Assembly: GCF_900095265.1 (NCBI RefSeq)
Contig: NZ_LT607661.1
Coordinates: 1-64,000 of the forward strand
Direction: 5' to 3'
Length of the DNA stretch: 64,000 bases
From: Janthinobacterium sp. UMAB-56
Lineage (GTDB): Bacteria; Pseudomonadota; Gammaproteobacteria; Burkholderiales; Burkholderiaceae_D
Shown here: positions 19,702-27,423 of the stretch, piece by piece
How the letters are laid out: the number at the start of each line of letters is the position of its first letter
Numbering within the stretch: position 1 is the stretch's first letter
Made by a program: the position numbers and the translations under genes
Notes under the pieces: model-generated
What the model saw: only the letters and a program-made list of their open reading frames with translations
The model's database searches: none
What the model was told of the DNA's origin: nothing

Positions 19702-20412
19702 ATGTTCAAAAAAATACTGCTGGCCATCGCCACCCTGATCGCGACGATGGGCTTTGCCTTTGCCCAGGTCGATGTCAACAAGGCGGACCAGGCGGCACTC
19801 GACAGCGTCAAGGGCATCGGCCCCGTCACCTCGAAAGCCATCGTCGATGAGCGCGCCAAGGGCGGCGCCTTCAAGGATTGGGCCGATTTCGAAACCCGCG
19901 TAAAGGGCATCGGTCCGAAAAGTTCCATGAAGCTGTCGGAAGCGGGTTTGCAGGTGAATGGCCAGGCCAAGTCCGGCGCTCCGGCGGCGCCCGCTCCGGC
20001 GGCGAAAGCTATGCCGGCAAAAAAGGACGCTGCTGTGAAGGAAGTTGCAGCGAAAGAAGCCGCACCGAAGCCAGCTGCTGTGACCGACACCGCTGCGGCG
20101 CCAGCCAAGACAGCCGCTGAAACGAAGAAAGAGGCTGCTGCCGCGAAGAAAGAAGCCAAGGCCGCTGCCGCTGCAGCGAAAAAAGAAGCTGCCGCCGCCA
20201 AGGCGATGCCTGCAGCAGCGCCTGCGCCCGTTGCAGCAGCAGCCGATGCCGCCCCCGTGAAAACGGCCGCCGAAACGAAGAAGGAAGCCGCTGCCGCGAA
20301 GAAGGCGGCAACGGCCGCCAAGAAAGAGGCCAAGGCTGCGGAGGCAGCGGCGAAGAAGGAAGCCAAGCTGGCTGCCGCCGATGCGAAGAAGGCCGAAGCC
20401 GAGAAAAAGTAA
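19702..20412 (+). CDS. secreted ComEA-like helix-hairpin-helix protein with Ala/Lys-rich tail
   Basis: This 236-residue protein starts at 19702 behind GGAGAG and has a signal peptide (residues 1-21). A ComEA-type double HhH DNA-binding domain follows at about 22-88 (VDVNKADQAALDSVKGIGP and VKGIGPKSSMKL). Residues beyond 95 are almost entirely Ala, Lys, Glu and Pro, with the block KTAAETKKEAAAAKK occurring twice, like the histone H1-type tails of bacterial AlgP proteins. The HhH part suggests periplasmic binding of DNA during uptake. The basic tail could add non-specific DNA contact. Function is inferred. It lies between two terminators and is probably monocistronic. Confidence 0.82.
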   Translation: MFKKILLAIATLIATMGFAFAQVDVNKADQAALDSVKGIGPVTSKAIVDERAKGGAFKDWADFETRVKGIGPKSSMKLSEAGLQVNGQAKSGAPAAPAPAAKAMPAKKDAAVKEVAAKEAAPKPAAVTDTAAAPAKTAAETKKEAAAAKKEAKAAAAAAKKEAAAAKAMPAAAPAPVAAAADAAPVKTAAETKKEAAAAKKAATAAKKEAKAAEAAAKKEAKLAAADAKKAEAEKK

Positions 20413-20464
20413 GCGTGTTGCTGTGAAGCGTGTTGCGTGGTGGTGCCGCGCAGCACGAGAAGAG

Positions 20465-20500
20465 AACCCCGCGTGGTACCGGCCGCGCGGGGTTTTTTTT
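20465..20500 (+). terminator. intrinsic terminator after the ComEA-like gene
   Basis: The stem CCCCGCG/CGCGGGG (20467-20492) is followed by eight T. It lies between the convergent comEA-like and phospholipase D genes and points in the plus direction. Confidence 0.85.
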
Positions 20501-20513
20501 ATGCGCCGTCAGC

Positions 20514-22088
20514 TTACAGCTGCGATTCGATCGGCAGCCAGCGCATCACGGACACCAGCATGCGGCGCCAGAAGCCCGCTTCGGGATCGTGTGTCCATAC
20601 CTTGGCGGGCTCTTCGGTGGCGTCGGACCAACGCATGGCGCCGTTGTCGAGGAGCAAGCGGTAGCTGGTGTCGCTAGCCGTCGAGTGCAGGAACAGCGCG
20701 CGCATGTCGGCTGCCAGCGCGGCATCGTTGAACAGTACGCCCATCTCCGTATTCAGCTGGGCCGAGCGGGGATCGAGGTTGAAGGAGCCGACGAAGCCAC
20801 GCTGGCCATCGACTACGACGGCCTTGGTATGCAGGCTGGCACGGCTCGACCCCATCAGGCTGATGCGCCTGCGGTGCAGGGTCTTCAATTCAAACAGCGC
20901 GATACCGCCATCCAGCAGCGCCTGGCGGTAGCGCGCATAGCCCGCATGCACGAGGGCCACGTCGGTGGCGGCCAGCGAGTTGGTCAGCACCTGCACCTTG
21001 ACGCCGGCGGCGACCTTGTCGGCCAGGGCTTGCGTCAGCGCTGTGCCGGGCACGAAGTATGGCGAGGTCAGCAGAGCTTCCTCGCGCGCGTCCGACAGCA
21101 GGGGCAGCAAGCTGTGCATGAGCCAGTGCTCGCTGCGCTGCAAACTGGCCACGGGCGCGGCTTTTTCCGGCGGGTCCGACAGCACGTGCACTTGCGTGCT
21201 CCAGTGCAGGCGCAGGCGGCCATCGAGATGCGCCTGCAACTGGTCCGCATCGCTCAGCTGTCGGAGGTAGGGCGAAGCGCCCACTTCGCCCGTGAGCGCG
21301 TCGAGGCGGGCGCGCACAGCCTGCAGTTCCGGCGCGCCCGCATCCTTGCCAGTGTGCAAGGCGTGAATGGGAATGACGGCGCGGCTGTTCCAGAAACGGT
21401 CGAAGATGTCGCTCGTCTGCTGCACGGCAGGCCCCACCAGCAGCAGGTCGGCATCCTGGAAATTGACTTGCTGGGAGGCATCAAAATATTCGTCGCCGAT
21501 ATTGCGCCCGCCGACGAGGGCGACCCTGCCGTCGACGATCCAGGCCTTGTTGTGCATGCGCCGGTTCAGGCTGACGGCGCGCAATGCCATTTCCACGGCG
21601 CGCAACCAGATGCCATCGCGGTTGCGGCCTGGATTGAAGATGCGCACCTCGATCAGCGGGTGGCTGTCGAGCGCGAGGATGGCGGCGTCCTGGCCGCGCG
21701 CGTTGATATCGTCGAGCAACACGCGCACGCGCACGCCGCGGTCGGCCGCGCGCAGCAGTTCGCGCACCAGCAGGCGGCCCGTCACGTCGTTTTGCCAGAT
21801 GTAGTACTGCAGGTCGAGGCTGCGGCCCGCTTCGCGCGCGCTCAGGGCACGCAAGGCGAAGGCCTCCAGATTGTCGTCGATCAGCGCCGTGCCGCTGTGG
21901 CCCGGACGTTGCGCCAGTTGCGGCGCCAGCACGCGGTCGAGCCGGGTGGCGCCGACAGTCACGGGCAAGGCCGTGCCTGCTTCTCCCAGCGAGCGATCGG
22001 CGAAGCGCCCGTAGCTGTACAGGGCGGCGATGCTGAGCATGCCAAACAATGTGGCCAGCAGCAGCACTTTGACGAGCAGGCGGCGCAC
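20514..22088 (-). CDS. phospholipase D family protein, cardiolipin synthase C type
   Basis: This is a 524-residue membrane-associated phosphatidyltransferase or phospholipase. It has an N-terminal hydrophobic helix (about 5-25) and two HKD motifs: HNKAWIVDGRVALVGGRNIG and HTKAVVVDGQRGFVGSFNLD. Two HKD domains of this spacing fit the ClsC/YmdC class, which makes cardiolipin from phosphatidylglycerol and phosphatidylethanolamine. The start is a GTG at 22088 without a good Shine-Dalgarno, so the N-terminus is uncertain. It is divergent from the M28 peptidase gene. Confidence 0.85.
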   Translation of the reverse strand: MRRLLVKVLLLATLFGMLSIAALYSYGRFADRSLGEAGTALPVTVGATRLDRVLAPQLAQRPGHSGTALIDDNLEAFALRALSAREAGRSLDLQYYIWQNDVTGRLLVRELLRAADRGVRVRVLLDDINARGQDAAILALDSHPLIEVRIFNPGRNRDGIWLRAVEMALRAVSLNRRMHNKAWIVDGRVALVGGRNIGDEYFDASQQVNFQDADLLLVGPAVQQTSDIFDRFWNSRAVIPIHALHTGKDAGAPELQAVRARLDALTGEVGASPYLRQLSDADQLQAHLDGRLRLHWSTQVHVLSDPPEKAAPVASLQRSEHWLMHSLLPLLSDAREEALLTSPYFVPGTALTQALADKVAAGVKVQVLTNSLAATDVALVHAGYARYRQALLDGGIALFELKTLHRRRISLMGSSRASLHTKAVVVDGQRGFVGSFNLDPRSAQLNTEMGVLFNDAALAADMRALFLHSTASDTSYRLLLDNGAMRWSDATEEPAKVWTHDPEAGFWRRMLVSVMRWLPIESQL

Positions 22089-22193
22089 CGTCAGCGGACC
22101 GTCCGCGTGTTGCGGCGTGCTGGGTGGCGGATGGGCTGGCGCATGCGGGGTCTTTCGTAAGCGGAACGGGAAGTGGCCGATTGTAGCAGTTTC

Positions 22194-22199
22194 TATAAT
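22194..22199 (+). promoter_or_regulatory. -10 box candidate for the M28 peptidase gene
   Basis: A consensus TATAAT lies about 85 bp upstream of the peptidase start. The -35 region at 17 bp spacing is poor, so an activator or alternative spacing would be needed. Confidence 0.35.
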
Positions 22200-22283
22200 G
22201 CACGATTTTCATCTGGAAACATCCTTGCCTGGCGTCAAAAATGCGAGAATGAGCAGCTCAAACAATCGTCGGGGGAGGCGCGC

Positions 22284-23639
22284 ATGGTAAGAATTTTGAT
22301 GGCAATGACGGCAGCAATGCTGTCGGCGGGCGTGGCTGCGGCGCCAGGCGCCGAACCGGCACAGCAGCAGATACGGCAGGTGGTGGCCGACATTTCGCCG
22401 CAGCGCATCGAGGCGCATGTGCGCAAGCTGGTGGGCTTCCAGACGCGCCACACGATGTCCGATACCGTGTCCGATACGCGCGGCATCGGTGCGGCGCGGC
22501 GCTGGATCAAGGCGGAACTGGAGCGCTGTGGCGCACAGGCGGGCGGACGGCTGCAGGTGGCGTTCGACAGCCATATCGCACCCGTCTCGAAACGCATTGC
22601 GCGGCCAACGGAAATCGTCAACGTGGTGGCAACCCTGCCCGGCAGCCAGCCGCAGTCGGCCGGGCGCATGTATGTCGTCAGCGGCCACTATGACTCGCGC
22701 GCCACCGACGTAATGGATGCGCAGGGTGACGCGCCCGGCGCCAACGACGATGCGTCGGGCACGGCGGCCGTGATCGAGATGGCTTGCGTGATGGCGCGCT
22801 ACCAGTTCGACTCCACGCTCGTCTTCATGGCCGTGGCGGCCGAGGAACAGGGCTTGTTGGGTTCCGGCCATTGGGCGCAACAGGCGAAGTTGAACAAGCT
22901 CAACATCGCCGGCATGCTCAATAACGACATCATCGGCAGTTCGCGCGCCGAAGACGGCACCATTGATGCTGGCCAGGTGCGCCTGTTTGCCGAGGGCATA
23001 CCAGCCGTGAAGGAGATGAGCGACGGCGTGCGCGCCCTGGTGGCGACGGGTGGCGAAAATGATTCCATCTCGCGCCAGCTGGCGCGCCATGTGAAACAGG
23101 TGGGCGAGCGCTATGTGCCCGGATTTACCGTCAACGTCATCCAGCGCGCCGACCGCTACCTGCGCGGCGGCGATCATATGCCCTTCCTCGCGCAAGGTTA
23201 CGCTGCGCTGCGCTTCACGGAACCGCACGAGGATTTTGCCCACCAGCATCAGGATGTGCGCGTGGAGAACGGCGTGCAGTATGGCGACCTGCCGCACTTC
23301 GTCGATTACAACTATGTGGCGCAAGTGGCCCGCGTGAATGCGGCGGCACTCGCGTCGCTGGCCCTGGCGCCGGCCGCGCCCGCCGGCGTGCAGGTGCGCA
23401 CGGCCCAGCTGGAAAACGCCACCACACTGGTATGGCAGCCGAATACGGAACCGGACCTGGCCGGCTACCGCATCGTGTGGCGCGCCACGACGGCCGAGCA
23501 GTGGCAGGGCGCACAGGACGTGGGCAATGTCACAGAGGCCAAGGTCAAGCTATCTAAAGACAACTATTTCTTTGGCGTCCAGGCCATCGATCGCGACGGC
23601 AATATCAGCGTGGCAAGCTACCCCATGCCCTTGCGCTAA
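22284..23639 (+). CDS. secreted M28 family zinc metallopeptidase with C-terminal Fn3-like domain
   Basis: This 451-residue exported aminopeptidase-type protein starts at 22284 after GGGGGAGG. The signal peptide ends near GVAAA (about residue 18). Zinc ligands of the M28 fold are recognisable: His in SGHYDSRA, Asp in GANDDASGTAA, the catalytic Glu-Glu in VAAEEQGLLGS, and a late His in FTEPHEDFAHQHQ. The last 90 residues (from about 365) look like a fibronectin type III domain, with LVWQPNTEPDLAGYRIVWR. It probably releases amino acids from extracellular peptides. Its stop directly abuts the stop of the converging flavoprotein gene. Confidence 0.88.
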   Translation: MVRILMAMTAAMLSAGVAAAPGAEPAQQQIRQVVADISPQRIEAHVRKLVGFQTRHTMSDTVSDTRGIGAARRWIKAELERCGAQAGGRLQVAFDSHIAPVSKRIARPTEIVNVVATLPGSQPQSAGRMYVVSGHYDSRATDVMDAQGDAPGANDDASGTAAVIEMACVMARYQFDSTLVFMAVAAEEQGLLGSGHWAQQAKLNKLNIAGMLNNDIIGSSRAEDGTIDAGQVRLFAEGIPAVKEMSDGVRALVATGGENDSISRQLARHVKQVGERYVPGFTVNVIQRADRYLRGGDHMPFLAQGYAALRFTEPHEDFAHQHQDVRVENGVQYGDLPHFVDYNYVAQVARVNAAALASLALAPAAPAGVQVRTAQLENATTLVWQPNTEPDLAGYRIVWRATTAEQWQGAQDVGNVTEAKVKLSKDNYFFGVQAIDRDGNISVASYPMPLR

Positions 23640-25406
23640 TCAGGAAGCGACTGGCAGGCGCGCAAGAAAGCCGTGAATCTGCGCAACGACCGCCGCGCCT
23701 TCGCCCACGGCGGCGGCCACGCGTTTGGTGGAGCCGGCCCGCACGTCGCCGATGGCAAAGACGCCCGGCACGCTCGTTTCCAGCGCGGCCCGGTCGGGCA
23801 AGTCCGGTGGCGGGTAGGGTAAATGCGCGGCATGGCCCTGGGCGCGGCATTCGGCGCGCGTGACATCGAAGCCCGTGCGGATGAAACCCTGTTCGTCGAC
23901 GGCCACGGCGCAGTCTTGCAGCCAGTCCGTGTTCGGATCGGCGCCGACGAAGAGAAACACGCGCCGCACGGCGCAATCGCACTCTTCGCCCGTCTGGTTG
24001 TTGCGCCAGCGCACCTCCGTCAAGCCATCGTCGTCGCCTTCGAGGGCGATGATTTCCGTCTGCGTGTGCAGGGTGATGTTGGGCGTGGCGGCGATGCGCT
24101 CGATCAGATAGCTCGACATGCTGGCCGCCAGCCCTGCGCCGCGGATCACCATGTGGACCCTGGCGGCGTGGCCGGAGAGAAACACGGCCGCCTGGCCGGC
24201 CGAATTGCCGCCGCCGACCAGGATGATTTCTTCCTGCCGGCACAGCTTGGCTTCGATGGGCGAGGCCCAGTAATACACGCCCCGTCCCTCATACGTTTTC
24301 AGGTTCGCCAGCGAGGGGCGGCGGTAGCGCGCGCCGCACGACAGCACCACCGTGCGGGCGCGCACCTGCGTGCCGTCGCACAGAGTGACGCGCAGCGGCC
24401 AGCTGTCGCACAGCAGCTTGGCGGCACTGGCCGGGGTGGCGATTTCGACGCCGAATTTTTGCGCCTGCACATAGGCGCGTCCCGCCAGTGCGCGGCCGGA
24501 AATACCGGTGGGAAAGCCCAGGTAATTTTCGATGCGCGCGCTGGCGCCCGCCTGACCGCCATACGCACGCTGTTCCAGGGCCAACACCGATAAACCTTCC
24601 GAGGCAGCATACACGGCCGTGGCCAGGCCTGCGGGACCGGCACCTACCACCAGTACGTCAAAAATCTTGTCGCCGGACAAATCGGGAAGCATGCCCAGGC
24701 AGCGTCCCAGTTCCGCATTGCCGGGATTTTTCATGATCTTGCCGTCCGGACAGACCACCAGGGGCCAATCCTGCGGCGTGCTCTGGTAACGCTCGGCCAG
24801 CGCGGCGGCAGCCGCATCGGTGGCCGGATCGAGCACCGTGTGCGGATGGCCATTGCTCGATAAAAAGCTTTGCAGGTGGAACAGATTGCCATTGCCGCGC
24901 GGTCCCACCAGCACGGGGCCGCCTGAATTGGCTTCGATCAGCGCCACGCGGCGCAGGATCAGGGCGCGCACGATGCGTTCGCCCATCTCCGCCTCGGCCA
25001 CGATCAGCGCGCGCAGGGATTCCGAGCTGATGTCGAGCACTTCCACCGCGCCCACGGCGCTACCGTTGACGAGAGTGGGGCGGCCTGACAATTGCGCCAC
25101 TTCGGCAATGAAGTGGCCAACGCCCACTTCGCGCAGCTGCGACGCCTGCCCCAGCACTTCGTGGCGTTTGATGCTGACCCGCCCGGACAGTATCACCAGC
25201 ATGCCGAAGCTGCTGCTGCCCGCCTCGAATAGCGTAGCGCCATCGGCAAAGCGCTGCAGCGTGCCATAGCGCTGCAAGCGCTGCAGTTCGAGCGCATGGA
25301 AGACGGGCGATATCTGGTGGCTGCGGCCCTGCAAGTCGAGCGTGCTAAATTGGACGGGATCGTCCTGCGTCGTTTCGGGAATGAATTCGGGGGTGCTGCT
25401 GGCCAT
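23640..25406 (-). CDS. cNMP-binding domain / glutaredoxin-like / thioredoxin reductase-like flavoprotein
   Basis: This 588-residue three-part protein starts at 25406 (MASSTPEF). Residues 30-150 form a cyclic nucleotide-binding domain (GTLFEAGSSSFGMLVILSGRV-type core in the sequence near ADGATLFEAG). Residues about 185-260 resemble a glutaredoxin-like fold. From about 275 a TrxB-like FAD/NAD(P)H module follows, with VVGAGPAGLATAVYAASEG, VGGGNSAGQAAVFLSG and FAIGDVRAGSTKRV. The redox CxxC of true TrxB is absent: the corresponding segment reads WASPIEAKLC. It is therefore unlikely to reduce thioredoxin in the standard way. A role in redox signalling is inference. Confidence 0.85.
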   Translation of the reverse strand: MASSTPEFIPETTQDDPVQFSTLDLQGRSHQISPVFHALELQRLQRYGTLQRFADGATLFEAGSSSFGMLVILSGRVSIKRHEVLGQASQLREVGVGHFIAEVAQLSGRPTLVNGSAVGAVEVLDISSESLRALIVAEAEMGERIVRALILRRVALIEANSGGPVLVGPRGNGNLFHLQSFLSSNGHPHTVLDPATDAAAAALAERYQSTPQDWPLVVCPDGKIMKNPGNAELGRCLGMLPDLSGDKIFDVLVVGAGPAGLATAVYAASEGLSVLALEQRAYGGQAGASARIENYLGFPTGISGRALAGRAYVQAQKFGVEIATPASAAKLLCDSWPLRVTLCDGTQVRARTVVLSCGARYRRPSLANLKTYEGRGVYYWASPIEAKLCRQEEIILVGGGNSAGQAAVFLSGHAARVHMVIRGAGLAASMSSYLIERIAATPNITLHTQTEIIALEGDDDGLTEVRWRNNQTGEECDCAVRRVFLFVGADPNTDWLQDCAVAVDEQGFIRTGFDVTRAECRAQGHAAHLPYPPPDLPDRAALETSVPGVFAIGDVRAGSTKRVAAAVGEGAAVVAQIHGFLARLPVAS

Positions 25407-25658
25407 GGCGAGTCCGTTTGGAGGCTGAATAAGCAAATAACAAAAATAACTAACAGTGACGAGTCTAGCGCATGCGGCGCGCGCCTGCCGCAATACCCCT
25501 TGCGCACGCCCGGAAATGGCAGTGCGGCAGGCGCAATGCGGTCAGTGGCGGCGCAGCCGGACGCGCATGCGGTCCCGGATACCGCCGCCGATCAGCGATA
25601 CGCCGGCCAGCATCTCATATTAGAATGGGTCTTTGTTGAATCTACTCAAACAGACACG

Positions 25659-26561
25659 ATGGCTTACAAGACACTTGAAGATACGATAGGCAATACCCCG
25701 CTGGTGCAGCTGACGCGCTTGCCGGGTGCCGATGCGCTTGCGCGCAACAACGTCATCCTGGGCAAGCTGGAGGGTAATAATCCAGCCGGCTCCGTGAAGG
25801 ACCGCGCCGCCATGTCCATGCTCAAGCGCGCCGAGGAGCGCGGCGTCATCAAGCCAGGCGATACCCTGATCGAGGCGACCAGCGGCAATACGGGCATCGC
25901 GCTGGCCATGGCCGCCGCCTTGCGCGGCTACAAGATGCTGCTCTTGATGCCAGACAATCTCAGCGTGGAACGCCGCCAAAGCATGGCCGCCTACGGCGCC
26001 GATATCCTGCTCACGCCAAAGACGGGCGGCATGGAATATGCACGCGACCTGGCCGAGCAGATGCAGAAGGATGGCCGTGGCATCATCCTCGACCAGTTTG
26101 GCAACGAAGACAATTCGCGTGCCCACTATGAAACGACGGGGCCGGAAATCTGGCGCGACACGGAAGGCCGGGTCACGCATTTCGTCAGCGCCATGGGCAC
26201 CACGGGCACCATCATGGGCGTGTCGCGTTATTTGAAAGAGCAAAATCGCGCCATCCAGATCATCGGCGCGCAGCCCGAGGACGGTTCGCAGATTCCCGGC
26301 ATCCGCAAATGGCCGGAAGCGTACCTGCCGAAAATATACGACAAGTCGCGCGTGGATCAGGTGGAATACGTGAGCCAGGGCGTGGCCGAGCGCATGGCCC
26401 GCAGCCTAGCGGCGGAAGAGGGCTTGTTTTGCGGTATTTCGGCAGCCGGCGCCTGCGAAATCGCGCTGCGCATCTCGCAAACGGTGGAAAACGCGACCAT
26501 CGTGTTTGTCGTCTGCGACCGTGGCGACCGCTATCTCTCGACCGGCGTGTTTCCTGCTTGA
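25659..26561 (+). CDS. cysM: cysteine synthase B (O-acetylserine sulfhydrylase)
   Basis: This 300-residue PLP enzyme makes cysteine from O-acetylserine and sulfide or thiosulfate. The N-terminus TLEDTIGNTPLVQLTRL is typical. The PLP lysine is in NNPAGSVKDRAA, and the substrate loop EATSGNTGIALAMAAALRG and the phosphate-binding glycine loop SAMGTTGTIMGVSRYL are intact. The short length and MSMLKRAEERG segment match CysM rather than CysK. The start at 25659 fits the family. The longer open frame upstream is antisense to the flavoprotein gene. Confidence 0.94.
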   Translation: MAYKTLEDTIGNTPLVQLTRLPGADALARNNVILGKLEGNNPAGSVKDRAAMSMLKRAEERGVIKPGDTLIEATSGNTGIALAMAAALRGYKMLLLMPDNLSVERRQSMAAYGADILLTPKTGGMEYARDLAEQMQKDGRGIILDQFGNEDNSRAHYETTGPEIWRDTEGRVTHFVSAMGTTGTIMGVSRYLKEQNRAIQIIGAQPEDGSQIPGIRKWPEAYLPKIYDKSRVDQVEYVSQGVAERMARSLAAEEGLFCGISAAGACEIALRISQTVENATIVFVVCDRGDRYLSTGVFPA

Positions 26562-26609
26562 TTGTTGATACGGGAAAAGAATGTCGGCCAGAACGGCCTG
26601 AAAATTACC

Positions 26610-26630
26610 CCCTCCCCACGGCGGGGAGGG
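26610..26630. terminator. GC-rich hairpin between convergent cysM and HTH genes
   Basis: A perfect 8 bp stem CCCTCCCC/GGGGAGGG with a 5 nt loop lies between two convergent genes. T-runs on either side are short, so termination efficiency is uncertain. Confidence 0.5.
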
Positions 26631-26652
26631 AAAACCTGCGAAACTGGCAGGA

Positions 26653-26985
26653 TCAGCCTTGTGGCGTTTCGCCTTCTTTTGGTTTGAATTGCTTGTCGCT
26701 GATGCGGAATTTGTTGCGGCGGTCACCCATCAGGTAACGCAGATCGCGGATGCTCAGATCGCTCACTTCGTGCATGCGGATCAGCAGCGATGCGCCGACC
26801 GGCAGGCGGTGGTGGCGGATTTTGCTGATGACCGGTGGCGCTACTTCCAGCGCGCGGGACAGGGCTGCGTCGTTCTTCAGGCGCAGGTTTTCGATCAGGG
26901 TATCGAGCAATCTGTTTGGGTTGTACTGGAGCAGATCGTCGGAGTCCGAATCGCTGTTCATATCAATGCCGACTTGGTTTGTCAT
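26653..26985 (-). CDS. small helix-turn-helix (XRE/Cro-like) protein
   Basis: This 110-residue protein starts at 26985 (MTNQVGIDMNSD), with AGGAA 11 bp upstream. An acidic N-terminus (NSDSDSDD) precedes a predicted Cro/CI-type HTH: LDTLIENLRLKNDAALSRAL and EVAPPVISKIRHHRLPVGAS, then ISIRDLRYL-like helix (LSIRDLRYLMGD). A basic tail follows (RRNKFRISDKQFKPK). It resembles small DNA-binding proteins common in Oxalobacteraceae, whose targets I cannot name. An in-frame extension to 27087 is open but starts at a GTG and overlaps the short upstream frames. Confidence 0.7.
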   Translation of the reverse strand: MTNQVGIDMNSDSDSDDLLQYNPNRLLDTLIENLRLKNDAALSRALEVAPPVISKIRHHRLPVGASLLIRMHEVSDLSIRDLRYLMGDRRNKFRISDKQFKPKEGETPQG

Positions 26986-27062
26986 GATGTTATTGTTCCT
27001 TCTGTAGTTGCACTGCAAAGTAAAAAACACTCGGAGCTCGCTCTTGCTGCGTTCATGTTCAT
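26982..27062 (-). CDS. possible 26-residue leader ORF coupled to the HTH gene
   Basis: This short frame starts MNMNAARASS. Its TGA stop overlaps the ATG of the HTH gene as ATGA, an arrangement used for translational coupling. It has no homologue I recognise and only a weak Shine-Dalgarno (AGTAAAGA). It competes with the N-terminal extension of the HTH frame, so it may be chance. Confidence 0.25.
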   Translation of the reverse strand: MNMNAARASSECFLLCSATTEGTITS

Positions 27063-27118
27063 TCTTTACTAAAAGGAACGAATTCACACACGGTACGATC
27101 CGGGATACAGTTTTTCAT
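27059..27118 (-). CDS. possible 19-residue leader ORF
   Basis: This short frame (MKNCIPDRTVCEFVPFSKE) begins just downstream of an AT-rich promoter-like stretch. Its stop overlaps the start of the next short ORF as ATGA. There is no Shine-Dalgarno upstream, which argues for leaderless translation or chance. Confidence 0.2.
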   Translation of the reverse strand: MKNCIPDRTVCEFVPFSKE

Positions 27119-27423
27119 GATATATACACAATTGTACAGCAGGATTCAGTTTCAAGCGGGAAAGCCTGAAAATCTTGCTTTGCACAAAAACGGTGTTGTC
27201 TAGCTGCAACACCTATTTATTCTTTATTATGCTCTATGATAGAACAAAAATTGTACTTTGACAAAAGTTAAGTATAAAACCATTTCTGCATTCCGTGCCG
27301 CACAAAGGCTGGCGAGCAAGGCTGGCACATGTTATCGGCTCTACCATAGACGTCTTTTCTGGTCGCTTCAACATCGCTTACGCTTTCTTACAAGTAATAT
27401 TATAACTTTACACTGACTTTCGG
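27119..27423. other. AT-rich intergenic region between mltB and the HTH gene
   Basis: About 300 bp of unusually AT-rich sequence without a gene. It holds one clear minus-strand terminator at 27185-27213 and TATATAT-type -10 sequences near 27119-27125 that may drive the HTH gene. The stretch from the mltB stop to the terminator (about 210 bp) could be the mltB 3' UTR or a small RNA. I see no repeat. Confidence 0.5.
27185..27213 (-). terminator. intrinsic terminator downstream of mltB
   Basis: On the minus strand the stem GGTGTTG/CAACACC (27192-27213), with an 8 nt loop, is followed by GTTTTTG. It lies about 210 bp after the mltB stop. Confidence 0.65.

Noticed and set aside
19990-20410. Repetitive lysine/alanine codons as a DNA repeat or CRISPR
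   Set aside because: It is protein-level low complexity in the ComEA-like tail, without regular repeat and spacer structure.
20430-22160. 576-codon open frame antisense to the phospholipase D gene
   Set aside because: Both HKD motifs are on the other strand. This frame starts inside the preceding terminator region.
24285-24300. Further LacI-type operator near ACGTTTTC
   Set aside because: Only one half-site matches the palindrome, inside an unrelated coding sequence.
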